40,333 nucleotides of DNA from Alphaproteobacteria bacterium (GTDB lineage Bacteria > Pseudomonadota > Alphaproteobacteria > Rhizobiales > Xanthobacteraceae). The stretch lies in NCBI GenBank assembly GCA_005884765.1, contig VAZV01000143.1, forward strand, positions 1 to 40,333. The letters run 5' to 3'. The notes below the pieces were generated by a model. That model saw nothing but the letters and a program-made list of their open reading frames with translations. It made no database searches and was not told where the DNA came from. The stretch's first letter is position 1. Each line of letters begins with the position of its first letter. Shown here piece after piece: positions 17,225 to 25,626 of this stretch. Made by a program: the position numbers and the translations under genes.

Positions 17225-18595
17225 CTACTTTCCAACACAGAATTCGCGGAAGATGACGTCCAGGATATCCTCGACATCGACCCGACCAAGCAGGCGCCCG
17301 AGGGAATAAGCGGCGGCCCGCAAATCCTCGGCCGCGAGTTCCTCACCCTCTCCGATCACGGCCAAGCTGTGCTGTAACGAGGCCGCGGTCTGCTGCAGTA
17401 ATTCGCGCTGCCGGATTCGGCTAACGAGCGCGTTTTCAGTTGCGCCGAAAAACTCCTGGGCGAATCCGACCAGCGCCGAGATCAACTCGGCAATCCCATC
17501 GCCGCGGCTCGCCGAGATTGCAAACATCGGCTCGCCCTGCCCCGGCCCGTTCGCGCCACACGACGGCGTTGCTGTCCTGGATTGAACCTTAGACCCGACG
17601 GCGTCGAGATCGATCTTGTTGCGTACCAGCCAAACCAGTGACTTGCTCTCGCGCGGCGTATTGTTGTCGTGCTCGGCATCGCTCAGCCATAACACCAGGT
17701 CGGCTTCCGCCGCGCGCGCCCTCGCCCGCCGCACACCTTCCTGCTCAACCGGATCGTCGGTCTCGCGGACGCCGGCGGTGTCGATGACAGTTACCGGATA
17801 GCCGTCGAGATCGAGCTGCACTTCAATGATGTCGCGCGTGGTGCCGGCATGCGGCGAGACGATCGCGACTTCGCGCCGCGCCAGTTGATTCATCAGCGTC
17901 GACTTGCCGACATTCGGCGGGCCCGCGATCGCGATCACCAGCCCTTCGCGCAGCCGCTCACTATGGCGCTGCCCGGCAAGAACATGCTGGATCTCACGTA
18001 GCAGCGTTGTGATCTTCGCAACCGCCGGCGCGATCAACTCGGTCGGCACATCGCCCTCGTCGGCGAAATCGATTCCGGCTTCGATCAAGGCGCAGGCTTC
18101 GATGATCTGCGCGCGCCAATCGCGCGCCCGGTCGCCGAGCACACCTTGCAATTGACGCAGCGCCTGACGGCGCTGCCGATCGGTGTCGGCACGAATCAGA
18201 TCGTCGAGACCTTCGGCCTCGGTGAGATCGAGCTTGCCATTCTCGAACGCGCGGCGGGTGAACTCGCCCGGCTCCGCCGTGCGCACATTCTCGATTGCCG
18301 AGAGCGACGCGAGCAGCGATGCGACCACGGCGCGCGCGCCATGGACGTGAAACTCGGCGACGTCTTCCCCAGTCGCGCTCGCCGGCTTCGGAAACCACAG
18401 CACGACCGCATCGTCGATGGGCTGCTGACGAGCGTCGCGCAGCAGCGCCCGCGTCGCCCGCCGTGCGGTGGGAATTTTGCCCGCGAGCGATGTGAGCGTG
18501 CTGCCTGCCTGCGGCCCGGATACCCGCACCACGGCGATCGCGCTTGGCAGTCGTCCCGAAGACAGAGCAAAAATGGTCTGGTCGCGCGGATGCAT
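17225..18595 (-). CDS. mnmE: tRNA modification GTPase MnmE (TrmE)
   Basis: GTPase partner of MnmG in wobble-uridine modification. The N-terminal formyl-THF-binding domain ([50 protein letters not shown]) is followed by a helical domain with the inserted G domain: G1 GPPNVGKS at 225-232, the TTRD G2 loop, DTAG at 272-275 and NKID. The C-terminus ends in FCVGK, the conserved CxGK catalytic motif with C453. The product is 456 aa, normal for the family. rho lies upstream on the same strand, behind its own terminator. Confidence 0.97.
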   Translation of the reverse strand: MHPRDQTIFALSSGRLPSAIAVVRVSGPQAGSTLTSLAGKIPTARRATRALLRDARQQPIDDAVVLWFPKPASATGEDVAEFHVHGARAVVASLLASLSAIENVRTAEPGEFTRRAFENGKLDLTEAEGLDDLIRADTDRQRRQALRQLQGVLGDRARDWRAQIIEACALIEAGIDFADEGDVPTELIAPAVAKITTLLREIQHVLAGQRHSERLREGLVIAIAGPPNVGKSTLMNQLARREVAIVSPHAGTTRDIIEVQLDLDGYPVTVIDTAGVRETDDPVEQEGVRRARARAAEADLVLWLSDAEHDNNTPRESKSLVWLVRNKIDLDAVGSKVQSRTATPSCGANGPGQGEPMFAISASRGDGIAELISALVGFAQEFFGATENALVSRIRQRELLQQTAASLQHSLAVIGEGEELAAEDLRAAAYSLGRLLGRVDVEDILDVIFREFCVGK

Positions 18596-18708
18596 CGTCT
18601 ATTTGTGCTTGAGCCTTTGAAAAGGCAACGCAATTTCAGGCAGGCGAACATCCACTTGGCGCTGATGCTGCGATGCAGCAAAAGTAGCGGCGCCCGTGCC
18701 ATGGCACG

Positions 18709-18738
18709 AAAAAGGGCGCCTGCTTGCGAAGGCGCCCT
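18709..18738 (-). terminator. Intrinsic terminator of rho
   Basis: Read on the minus strand, AGGGCGCC, a 10-nt loop and GGCGCCCT form a perfect 8-bp GC-rich stem followed directly by TTTTT. It starts 26 bp past the rho stop codon, in the 168-bp gap before mnmE. Confidence 0.85.
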
Positions 18739-18763
18739 CCTGCTGAAGAACCGTCGGGCCGGC

Positions 18764-20029
18764 TCAGGTGTTCATCGATTCGAAGAATTCCGAGTTGTTC
18801 TTGGTGTTGCGGAGCTTGTCGAGCAGGAAGTCGATCGCGTCCATGGTGCCCATCGGATTGAGGATCCGGCGCAGCACATACATTTTCTTCAGGACTTGCG
18901 GATCGGTGATCAGCTCTTCCTTGCGGGTGCCCGAACGCGAGATGTCGATCGCCGGGAACGTGCGCTTGTCGGAAACCTTGCGGTCGAGAATGAGCTCGGA
19001 GTTACCGGTGCCCTTGAATTCTTCAAAGATCACTTCGTCCATGCGGCTGCCGGTATCGACCAGCGCGGTGGCGATGATGGTGAGAGAACCGCCCTCCTCG
19101 ATGTTGCGCGCGGCGCCGAAGAATCGCTTTGGCCGCTGCAGCGCGTTGGCGTCGACACCGCCGGTCAAGACCTTGCCGGATGACGGCACCACCGTGTTGT
19201 AGGCGCGGCCAAGGCGTGTGATCGAGTCGAGTAGAATCACCACATCGCGCCCGTGTTCAACGAGGCGCTTGGCCTTCTCGATCACCATCTCGGCGACCTG
19301 GACGTGGCGCACCGCAGGCTCGTCGAAGGTGGATGAAACCACCTCGCCCTTCACCGAGCGCTGCATGTCGGTGACTTCCTCGGGGCGCTCGTCGATCAAG
19401 AGCACGATCAGATAGCATTCGGGATGGTTGGCCGTGATCGAGTGCGCGATGTTCTGCATCAGCACCGTCTTGCCGGTGCGCGGCGGCGCCACGATCAGCG
19501 CGCGCTGGCCTTTGCCGATCGGAGCGACAATGTCGATAACCCTTGCAGAAAGGTCCTTTCTGGTGGGGTCTTCCAATTCGAGCCGGAAACGCTGATCCGG
19601 AAACAGCGGCGTCAGATTGTCGAAATTGACCTTGTGCTTGGATTTTTCCGGGTCCTCGAAATTGAGCGTGTTCACTTTCAACAGCGCGAAATAGCGTTCG
19701 CCTTCCTTCGGGCTGCGGATATGGCCTTCGATGGTGTCGCCGGTGCGAAGCCCGAAGCGGCGGATCTGCGAGGGCGAGACGTAGATATCGTCAGGTCCCG
19801 GCAGATAATTGGCATCGGGCGAACGCAAGAATCCGAAGCCGTCGGAAAGAACTTCGACGACGCCCTCGCCGATGATGTCAATTTCCTGGATCGCGAGTTG
19901 CTTGAGAATCGCGAACATCAGCTCCTGCTTGCGCATGGTGCTGGCGTTTTCGACCCCTTTCTCTTCAGCGAACGCAACAAGCTCGGCCGGCGTTTGAGAT
20001 TTAAGGTCTTGGAGTTTTATTTCCCGCAT
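18764..20029 (-). CDS. rho: Transcription termination factor Rho
   Basis: Hexameric RNA-dependent ATPase that ends transcription. The 421-residue protein has the N-terminal Rho domain ([22 protein letters not shown]), the cold-shock-like RNA-binding domain with GFGFLRSP near residue 64, Walker A APPRTGKT at 181-188, [14 protein letters not shown], the [11 protein letters not shown] segment, and the R-loop/arginine-finger region [18 protein letters not shown]. The length is normal. It has a perfect intrinsic terminator of its own and a long leader: about 260 bp separate it from hemJ, which could serve the autoregulation known for rho. Confidence 0.98.
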   Translation of the reverse strand: MREIKLQDLKSQTPAELVAFAEEKGVENASTMRKQELMFAILKQLAIQEIDIIGEGVVEVLSDGFGFLRSPDANYLPGPDDIYVSPSQIRRFGLRTGDTIEGHIRSPKEGERYFALLKVNTLNFEDPEKSKHKVNFDNLTPLFPDQRFRLELEDPTRKDLSARVIDIVAPIGKGQRALIVAPPRTGKTVLMQNIAHSITANHPECYLIVLLIDERPEEVTDMQRSVKGEVVSSTFDEPAVRHVQVAEMVIEKAKRLVEHGRDVVILLDSITRLGRAYNTVVPSSGKVLTGGVDANALQRPKRFFGAARNIEEGGSLTIIATALVDTGSRMDEVIFEEFKGTGNSELILDRKVSDKRTFPAIDISRSGTRKEELITDPQVLKKMYVLRRILNPMGTMDAIDFLLDKLRNTKNNSEFFESMNT

Positions 20030-20290
20030 TGGGGTGGTCCTGTGGAGTACTTTGGGGAGAGGGGTGCGAGGTGGCTTTAAGAAAGTGCGGACATGCCAAA
20101 AAGGAAGAAGTCCGCAGGTCTGAGCAAGGAAAGCGCCGGTAAGGCTTCAAACCTGATGCGGCGGCCGGTCTCCTGGGAAACCGGAACGCAACCACATCCG
20201 CCTGCGTTGGGTGGGATTTCGCTAATATAGAAAATCGCTCGACCGTCCGCAAGCAGGCCTAACGTCTTAAGATTTGGGCTGACATCGCGA

Positions 20291-20713
20291 TCAGAACGGC
20301 TTCACCACCACCAGGATGACGATGAAGATCATCAGCACCGTCGGTACCTCGTTGATAATTCGATAGAATTTCTGGCTTCGCGTATTCCGGTCAGCGGCGA
20401 AATCCTTAACCCAGCGGGAAAAAAAACCGTGGACGCCCGACAAGATAATCACCAGCGCAAGTTTCCCGTGCAGCCAGCTCGACGAAAACCAGTGCCCGCT
20501 CCACGCCAGGTAAAGTCCGGCAAACCATGTCACGATCATCGCGGGGTTGATGATCGCCTTGAGCAACCGCCGCTCCATCACCTTGAATGTTTCGGATTGC
20601 TTCGAGCCGAGCTCGGCTTCGCAATGATAGACGAACAGCCGCGGCAGATAGAGCATCCCCGCCATCCATGAGATGACGGCGATGATATGCAGCGCCTTGA
20701 TCCATTCGTACAT
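20291..20713 (-). CDS. hemJ: Protoporphyrinogen IX oxidase HemJ
   Basis: Membrane enzyme of the HemJ (UPF0093) family that oxidises protoporphyrinogen IX to protoporphyrin IX in haem synthesis. The 140 residues contain four hydrophobic helices. The conserved His H9 (KALHIIAVISWMAGMLYLPRLFVYH begins with it) and Lys K84 in HGKLAL match the family. Eight consecutive T in the coding strand (20419-20426, the Gly-Phe-Phe-Ser codons) form a homopolymer unusual for this GC level. In many relatives hemE and hemH sit here too; neither is in this window. The gene reads away from the proposed origin. Confidence 0.92.
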   Translation of the reverse strand: MYEWIKALHIIAVISWMAGMLYLPRLFVYHCEAELGSKQSETFKVMERRLLKAIINPAMIVTWFAGLYLAWSGHWFSSSWLHGKLALVIILSGVHGFFSRWVKDFAADRNTRSQKFYRIINEVPTVLMIFIVILVVVKPF

Positions 20714-21151
20714 GCCGCTCGCGCTCCTCGGCCGCGGCGCCGTTTGCAGGCAGTGCCACGAACTCCTGGGATCGATTTGCGCCGAGACTTCACCACACGC
20801 AAGCCTTCTCTAAACTAATCTAGGAATCTTCAAGTTTGAGTCTAGGTAGCGGTGAATTGGACTCACACAACGCCGTCCCTCCGATGAGGGGTGCTTGTTC
20901 ACAGCCTTCAACAATTCGTCGGACATGACGGGCTGACGTGATAACGCTACCTGACTCAGGTAGTTGCACCTTTCCGTGCGCAGGTTATGGCGAGACAAGT
21001 CCACACAAGCCCACTATCATTGTCGCATGCGCATGGAGTTTTCCTTTTGTGAGGGATGTGAAGAAAAGGCCGGGTTATCCCTGATCCGCGATCTGGCCTT
21101 CGATTCTCCTCCCCAAGCTCCACAGGGATTCACAGGACACACAGGCTTCAA
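20714..21151. other. oriC: Candidate chromosome replication origin (oriC)
   Basis: This 438-bp gene-free region lies between hemJ (leftward) and the ppsR-type gene (rightward), the place where alphaproteobacterial origins such as that of Caulobacter are known to sit. It has GANTC sites at 20824, 20838, 20860, 20953, 21102 and 21127, several times the chance expectation. DnaA-box-like sequences include TTGTTCACA at 20895-20903 (8 of 9 to TTATNCACA) and three CACAGG blocks at 21121, 21131 and 21140, phased by 9-10 bp. There is a 17-bp palindrome at 20947-20963 and an A/T-richer stretch near 21038-21070. Genes on both sides point outward, and parS sites lie 4-6 kb away. No perfect DnaA box is present, so this stays a prediction. 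Confidence 0.62.
20947..20963. repeat. 17-bp perfect palindrome centred on a GANTC site
   Basis: CTACCTGA, C, TCAGGTAG: a perfect 8-bp inverted repeat with a 1-nt centre, whose middle reads GACTC. The arm core AGGTAGCG also appears at 20844-20851 in the opposite orientation to 20945-20952. It lies in the candidate origin. Confidence 0.75.
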
Positions 21152-21991
21152 GTGCCCACCTCAGGCAATTATTTTCACCTCCATCTGGTTTCCGATTCGA
21201 CCGGTGAAACGCTGATCACGGTCGCGCGGGCAGTGGCCGCGCAATATGCCAATGTGACGCCGGTGGAACATGTCTACCCGCTGGTGCGCAGCCAGAAGCA
21301 GCTCGACCGCGTGCTGGATGAAATCGAGGAGGCGCCGGGGATCGTGCTGTTTACGTTGCTCGAGAGGGATCTCGTTGTCCGCCTCGAAGCCAAGTGCAAG
21401 GAGATCAACGTCCCGAGCTTGTCGATCATCGGCCCGGTGATGCAATTGTTCGAGGCCTATCTTGGAGCCGCGACCACGGGGCGGGTCGGCGCGCAGCACG
21501 TCTTGAACGCAGAATATTTCAAGCGCATCGACGCGCTGAACTATACGATGATGCACGACGACGGCCAGCATGTCGAAGGATTGGAAGAGGCGGATGTGGT
21601 GCTGGTCGGGGTATCGCGCACCTCCAAAACGCCGACGTCGATCTATCTCGCCAACCGCGGCATCCGCACCGCCAATGTGCCGCTGGTGCCGGGCATCCCG
21701 CTTCCGCATCAGCTCGAAAGCCTGACGAAACCGCTGGTGGTGAGCCTGCACGCGACGCCGGAGCGGCTGATCCAGGTGCGCCAGAACCGGCTGCTGAGTA
21801 TGGGCGCTGCTTCAGGCAATGACGAATATATCGACAAACAGGCGGTTGCCGATGAAGTCGCGTTTGCCCGGCGCTTGAGCGCCAAGTTCAATTGGGCGCA
21901 GCTTGACGTGACGCGGCGATCGATCGAGGAAACCGCGGCCGCCGTGCTCAAGCTCTACACCGACCGGCAGCGGCACCGGCTCGCGGAATGA
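21152..21991 (+). CDS. Bifunctional kinase/pyrophosphorylase (DUF299), PPDK or PEP synthase regulator
   Basis: Regulatory protein of the DUF299 family, which inactivates pyruvate phosphate dikinase or PEP synthase by ADP-dependent phosphorylation and reactivates it by Pi-dependent dephosphorylation. The P-loop-like motif GVSRTSKT is at 153-160. Other family wording is [11 protein letters not shown] at the N-terminus, [12 protein letters not shown], and LVPGIPLP. The product has 279 aa. The start is GTG at 21152, the first codon after the candidate origin. Whether the target is PPDK or PEP synthase cannot be told from sequence alone. It overlaps maf by 4 bp. Confidence 0.93.
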   Translation: MPTSGNYFHLHLVSDSTGETLITVARAVAAQYANVTPVEHVYPLVRSQKQLDRVLDEIEEAPGIVLFTLLERDLVVRLEAKCKEINVPSLSIIGPVMQLFEAYLGAATTGRVGAQHVLNAEYFKRIDALNYTMMHDDGQHVEGLEEADVVLVGVSRTSKTPTSIYLANRGIRTANVPLVPGIPLPHQLESLTKPLVVSLHATPERLIQVRQNRLLSMGAASGNDEYIDKQAVADEVAFARRLSAKFNWAQLDVTRRSIEETAAAVLKLYTDRQRHRLAE

Positions 21992-22611
21992 TGCATCGGC
22001 CGATGAATATCTGGCAGGGGAAAGAGCCGTTGATCCTGGCGTCGCAAAGCCGCGCCCGGCAAATGCTGCTCGCCGATGCCGGAATCGATTTTGAATCCGT
22101 TCCCGCCGATATCGACGAACGGGCCGCTCAGCAATCGGCTTGCCTGTCCGCGCCCGGCGATGTCGCAGCACTGCTGGCACACGAGAAAGCCGTCGCTGTC
22201 TCGCGGCGAAAGCCTGATCGATACGTCATCGGTGCCGACCAGACGCTGGCGTTGGGGGACCACCTTTTCAATAAGCCTTTGGACCGGACTCAAGCCGCGG
22301 AACAATTGCACGCGCTCGCCGGCCATACGCACGAACTCAATTCCGCCGTTGCCGTCGCTCGCGGCGGCAAGATAGTGTTCGAGCATATTGCGATCGCACG
22401 GATGACCATGCGGCCGTTGAACGAGGCGGAAATCGAGGCCTATCTGGACCGCGCGGGGAAGGCGGTGACGTCAAGCGTCGGCGCGTACCAGCTTGAAGGA
22501 CTGGGCGTGCATCTGTTCGAGCGTATCGAAGGCGACCACTTCACCGTTCTCGGCCTGCCGCTGTTGCCGTTGCTTGCCTTCCTGCGCAGCGAGAAACTCC
22601 TCGCCGTGTGA
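21988..22611 (+). CDS. maf: Maf-family nucleotide pyrophosphatase
   Basis: Maf/YceF-like nucleoside triphosphate pyrophosphatase, thought to remove modified or excess nucleotides. The substrate motif [13 protein letters not shown] is near residue 16, and the catalytic Asp is in [10 protein letters not shown] (near residue 83), with NKP following. The C-terminal [32 protein letters not shown] is typical. The 207-residue frame starts at ATG 21988 (ATGA overlap with the upstream stop); ATG 22003 is also possible. In Caulobacter the order is maf-aroE-coaE-dnaQ; here aroE is missing and coaE follows directly. Confidence 0.93.
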   Translation: MMHRPMNIWQGKEPLILASQSRARQMLLADAGIDFESVPADIDERAAQQSACLSAPGDVAALLAHEKAVAVSRRKPDRYVIGADQTLALGDHLFNKPLDRTQAAEQLHALAGHTHELNSAVAVARGGKIVFEHIAIARMTMRPLNEAEIEAYLDRAGKAVTSSVGAYQLEGLGVHLFERIEGDHFTVLGLPLLPLLAFLRSEKLLAV

Positions 22612-22638
22612 GCTATTCGAAAAAATGGCGATGACGAA

Positions 22639-23238
22639 ATGTTGATTCTGGGTTTGACCGGCTCAATCGGGATGGGGAAGTCGACCACCGCAAAGCTCTT
22701 TGCGGAAGCCGGCGTCCCGGTTTACGACGCGGATGCCGCCGTTCACAAAATCTATGAGGGGGAAGCTGCGCCCGCCATCGAGGCTGCATTTCCCGGCACG
22801 ACCGTCGACGGCAAGGTCGATCGCAACAGGCTCTCGGCCAGAGTGGTGCATGACCCGGCGGCGATCAAGCAGCTCGAGCAGATCGTCCATCCGATGCTGC
22901 GCGCCTCCCGGCAACAATTCCTCGAAGAGGCCGAGCGATCCGGTGCGGGCGTTGCGGTGGTGGATGTCCCGCTGTTGTTCGAAACCGGCGGTGAAAGGCA
23001 CGTCGATGCGGTGGTGGTGGTGACGACCTCGCCGGAACTTCAGCGCGAACGCATTCTGGCGCGAGACAATATGACCGGCGTAAAATTGGCTGCGATCCTG
23101 ACGCGGCAACTGCCCGACGCCGAAAAGCGCAAGCGCGCGGATTTCGTGGTGGATACATCGAACGGTCTCGATCCGGTGCGGACCCAGATCCGCGACATTC
23201 TGTGTGAGGTTGTTAAGATGCCGCGGCGCCGAACCTGA
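22639..23238 (+). CDS. coaE: Dephospho-CoA kinase
   Basis: Last enzyme of coenzyme A synthesis: it phosphorylates dephospho-CoA. The 199-residue protein starts [16 protein letters not shown], with the P-loop at 8-16. The substrate motif YDADAAVH and the lid region [20 protein letters not shown] are present. The start ATG at 22639 gives the exact family N-terminus. It lies 27 bp after maf and 28 bp before dnaQ on the same strand, so these genes likely share a transcript. Confidence 0.96.
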   Translation: MLILGLTGSIGMGKSTTAKLFAEAGVPVYDADAAVHKIYEGEAAPAIEAAFPGTTVDGKVDRNRLSARVVHDPAAIKQLEQIVHPMLRASRQQFLEEAERSGAGVAVVDVPLLFETGGERHVDAVVVVTTSPELQRERILARDNMTGVKLAAILTRQLPDAEKRKRADFVVDTSNGLDPVRTQIRDILCEVVKMPRRRT

Positions 23239-23266
23239 TTCGCCGCTTCCCGGTCCCAAAAAGCCC

Positions 23267-23962
23267 ATGCGCGAAATCGTTCTCGATACCGAAACCACTG
23301 GCCTTGATCCCCTGCGCGGCGATCGGTTGGTCGAAATCGGCTGCGTCGAGATTTTTAATCGCATGCCGACCGGCCAGACCTTTCATCGCCACATCAATCC
23401 CGAGCGTGACGTGCCGGCAGAGGCGTTCGCCGTGCATGGCCTTTCCACCCAGTTCCTGGCGAGCAAGCCGCTGTTTGCCGAGGTGGTCGACGAATTTCTC
23501 GACTTCATCGCGGACGCGCCGCTGGTGATCCACAACGCATCGTTCGACATCAGCTTCATCAACGCTGAACTTGACCGCATCAAACGGCCGGCGATCCTTC
23601 GCGAACGGCTGGTCGACACGCTGCTGTTGGCACGGCGCAAGCACCCTGGCGTCTCAAACCGGCTCGATGACCTCTGCTCGCGTTATGCGATCGACAATTC
23701 CCGCCGCACCAAGCATGGCGCGCTGCTCGACGCCGAGCTTCTTGCCGAAGTCTATATTGATCTGATCGGGGCGCGGCAGTCGCAACTGATCCTGGCCGCC
23801 GAGAGCCGTGAAATCCGCATCGGCGGATCGGGCGAAATGCCGCGGCGGCAGCGCCTGGTGCCGCTGGCGCCGCGGATTACGGAAGAAGATCGTGACGCCC
23901 ACCGGGCCTTCATCGCCACTTTGGGCGACAAGCCGGTCTGGAACGAATTCCTGACGGCGTGA
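23267..23962 (+). CDS. dnaQ: DNA polymerase III epsilon subunit (3'-5' exonuclease)
   Basis: Proofreading subunit of the replicative polymerase. The DEDDh exonuclease motifs are visible: ExoI DTETTG with D7 and E9, ExoII HNASFDISFI, ExoIII HGALLDAELLA with the catalytic His and Asp. The 231-residue length fits the alphaproteobacterial DnaQ, with a C-terminal tail for binding the alpha subunit. ATG at 23267 (MREIVLDTETTG) is the family start; an in-frame GTG upstream at 23204 lies within coaE and is unlikely. Confidence 0.96.
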   Translation: MREIVLDTETTGLDPLRGDRLVEIGCVEIFNRMPTGQTFHRHINPERDVPAEAFAVHGLSTQFLASKPLFAEVVDEFLDFIADAPLVIHNASFDISFINAELDRIKRPAILRERLVDTLLLARRKHPGVSNRLDDLCSRYAIDNSRRTKHGALLDAELLAEVYIDLIGARQSQLILAAESREIRIGGSGEMPRRQRLVPLAPRITEEDRDAHRAFIATLGDKPVWNEFLTA

Positions 23963-23989
23963 CCCCGAAAGGCGGTCACCCGTTTTCGG
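23959..23989. repeat. Overlapping inverted repeats after dnaQ (terminator or REP-like)
   Basis: GTGACC/GGTCAC (23959-23964 and 23974-23979) and CCGAAA/TTTCGG (23965-23970 and 23984-23989) are two mutually exclusive stems at the end of dnaQ, with TTTT at 23983-23986. The sequence resembles a dispersed Bradyrhizobium palindrome (from memory). It may end dnaQ transcription before the convergent secB. Confidence 0.5.
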
Positions 23990-24010
23990 ATAGGATCACG
24001 CCCAATGGTA

Positions 24011-24502
24011 CTAGCTCGGCTTCACGCCCGAGGCCTGTGCTGCGGCAGCCTGCCGTTCCATGTTCTGCCGATACAGGCCGACGAAGTCGACCGGATCCAG
24101 CATCAGCGGCGGGAAGCCGCCGTCCCGCACGGAAGTCGCGATAATCTCGCGCGCGAACGGGAACAAAAGCCGCGGACATTCGATCATGATCAGCGGGTGC
24201 AGGTTTTCCTTCGGCACGTTGACGATGCGGAACACGCCGGCATAAGCGAGATCGAAGCTGAACATCAGCTTGCCGGCATTTTCGGCTTTGCCTTCGACCG
24301 AAAGCGTCACTTCGAATTCGTTCTCGGCGATATTATTGGCGCCGACATTGATCTGGATATTGATCTGAGGCGGCTGCGGTTGCGGCGCGAGCGACGACGG
24401 GGCGTTCGGATTTTCGAACGACAGATCCTTGATGTATTGCGCCAGCACGTTCAACTGGGGAGGAGGGGCCGCCTCGGGAGGAGCGCCATTGCCGTTGGTC
24501 AT
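24011..24502 (-). CDS. secB: Protein-export chaperone SecB
   Basis: Cytoplasmic chaperone that holds preproteins unfolded and hands them to SecA. The 163-residue protein contains [61 protein letters not shown] and [19 protein letters not shown], all typical of SecB. The start ATG at 24502 is preceded by AGGAGAT at the right distance; upstream in-frame sequence has no homology. It faces dnaQ and is divergent from the Tim44-like gene. Confidence 0.97.
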   Translation of the reverse strand: MTNGNGAPPEAAPPPQLNVLAQYIKDLSFENPNAPSSLAPQPQPPQINIQINVGANNIAENEFEVTLSVEGKAENAGKLMFSFDLAYAGVFRIVNVPKENLHPLIMIECPRLLFPFAREIIATSVRDGGFPPLMLDPVDFVGLYRQNMERQAAAAQASGVKPS

Positions 24503-24921
24503 CAAATATCTCCTGCAGCGAGCGTAAGGCCGGTTTTGTGTCGAAATTCGCTTCGATTGGCAAAATGCCGTCGTTGGGCGAGTGGCTATCATAGGCCAAC
24601 CTCGTTCCACAAGGAGACCGTGGTCCCGCCGATGCCGAATCCGGGGGCCGGTTACGGGGCGCTTGAACACGGCCAGGCTGCCATGGAATGAACATCTTAA
24701 ATGATTGAATATGCGCGATTTCCAGGCAGGAACGGGTTTCCCCTCGGGCTCAAAACGCGCTACAATTCACGTGCGCTGAAACGCGCCATTGGCCGAGCAA
24801 GATTTCGTGCCTACATCGAACGGACCTAAATCGATGATGTCATCTCTGCCGTTCCCTTAGGTTAAGGGGAACGCTGTCCCACCGGGGCCGTTGCCGTCAG
24901 AGACCAGAAAGCGAAAACGAC
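24503..24921. other. Gene-free divergent region between secB and the Tim44-like gene
   Basis: This 419-bp stretch holds no credible gene on either strand. It has the secB ribosome-binding site (AGGAGA, minus strand, next to 24503). A hairpin at 24850-24873 (CGTTCCCTT, 5-nt loop, AAGGGGAACG with one bulge) lies about 48 bp before the GTG start of the Tim44-like gene. I see no convincing -35/-10 pair. Confidence 0.5.
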
Positions 24922-25626
24922 GTGGATATTTATACCATCATCTTCCTGGCGCTGGCGGTCTTCATCTTCCTGCGCCTGCGCAGCGTTCTCGGACAGCGTA
25001 CCGGCAATGAGCGACCGCCGTTCGACCGCGCGGCGCGTAATGCGGTGCAGGGCGCGCAGGACAATAACGTCGTTTCGATGCCGGGGAAGGTGATCGACCA
25101 GGCGCCGTTGGCGCCGACCGCGGATGTGGCCCCGCCGACCGATCGCTGGAAGGGTTTGGCCGAGCCGGGCACGCCACTGGCGCAGGGGCTTGATGCCATC
25201 TCGGCGCAGGATTCCTCGTTCGATCCGCGGCACTTCCTCTCAGGTGCGCGCAGCGCCTACGAAATGATCGTGCTGGCCTTCGCCAATGGCGATCGCCGCG
25301 CGTTGCGCGACCTGTTGTCCTCCGAGGTCTATGAGAGCTTTGAGGCCGTGATCAAGGATCGCGAGAAGCAGGAGCAGAAGACCGAAACGCGCTTCGTCTC
25401 GATCGACAAGGCCGAGCTGGTAGGTGCGGAAACGCGCGATCGCTCGGCACAGCTTACCGTTCGTTTCGTGTCGCAGATGATCTCCGTCACCCGCGACAAG
25501 GCCGGCACCATTGTCGACGGCAATCCGGACAAGGTCGCCGATATCACCGATGTCTGGACCTTTGCCCGCGACACGAGTTCCCGCGATCCGAACTGGAAGC
25601 TGGTTGGGACGGGAAGCGCCCACTAG
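24922..25626 (+). CDS. Tim44-domain membrane protein (TimA-like)
   Basis: A 234-residue protein with one N-terminal membrane helix (IYTIIFLALAVFIFLRLRSVLG, about 3-24), a Pro/Ala-rich linker, and a C-terminal Tim44-like domain from about residue 95 (SSFDPRHFLSGARSAYEMIVLAFANGDRRALRDLLSSEVYESFEAVI to WTFARD...WKLVGTG). In mitochondria Tim44 anchors the import motor; the alphaproteobacterial homologue faces the cytoplasm and its function is not settled. The start is GTG at 24922. The gene keeps its known place near secB and dnaQ. The end overlaps the mltA reading frame. Confidence 0.9.
   Translation: MDIYTIIFLALAVFIFLRLRSVLGQRTGNERPPFDRAARNAVQGAQDNNVVSMPGKVIDQAPLAPTADVAPPTDRWKGLAEPGTPLAQGLDAISAQDSSFDPRHFLSGARSAYEMIVLAFANGDRRALRDLLSSEVYESFEAVIKDREKQEQKTETRFVSIDKAELVGAETRDRSAQLTVRFVSQMISVTRDKAGTIVDGNPDKVADITDVWTFARDTSSRDPNWKLVGTGSAH

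Noticed and set aside
20030..20290. A small gene or RNA in the gap upstream of rho
   Set aside because: No frame with a credible start and composition; more simply the long leader of rho, with one weak CCGGT/ACCGG inverted repeat.
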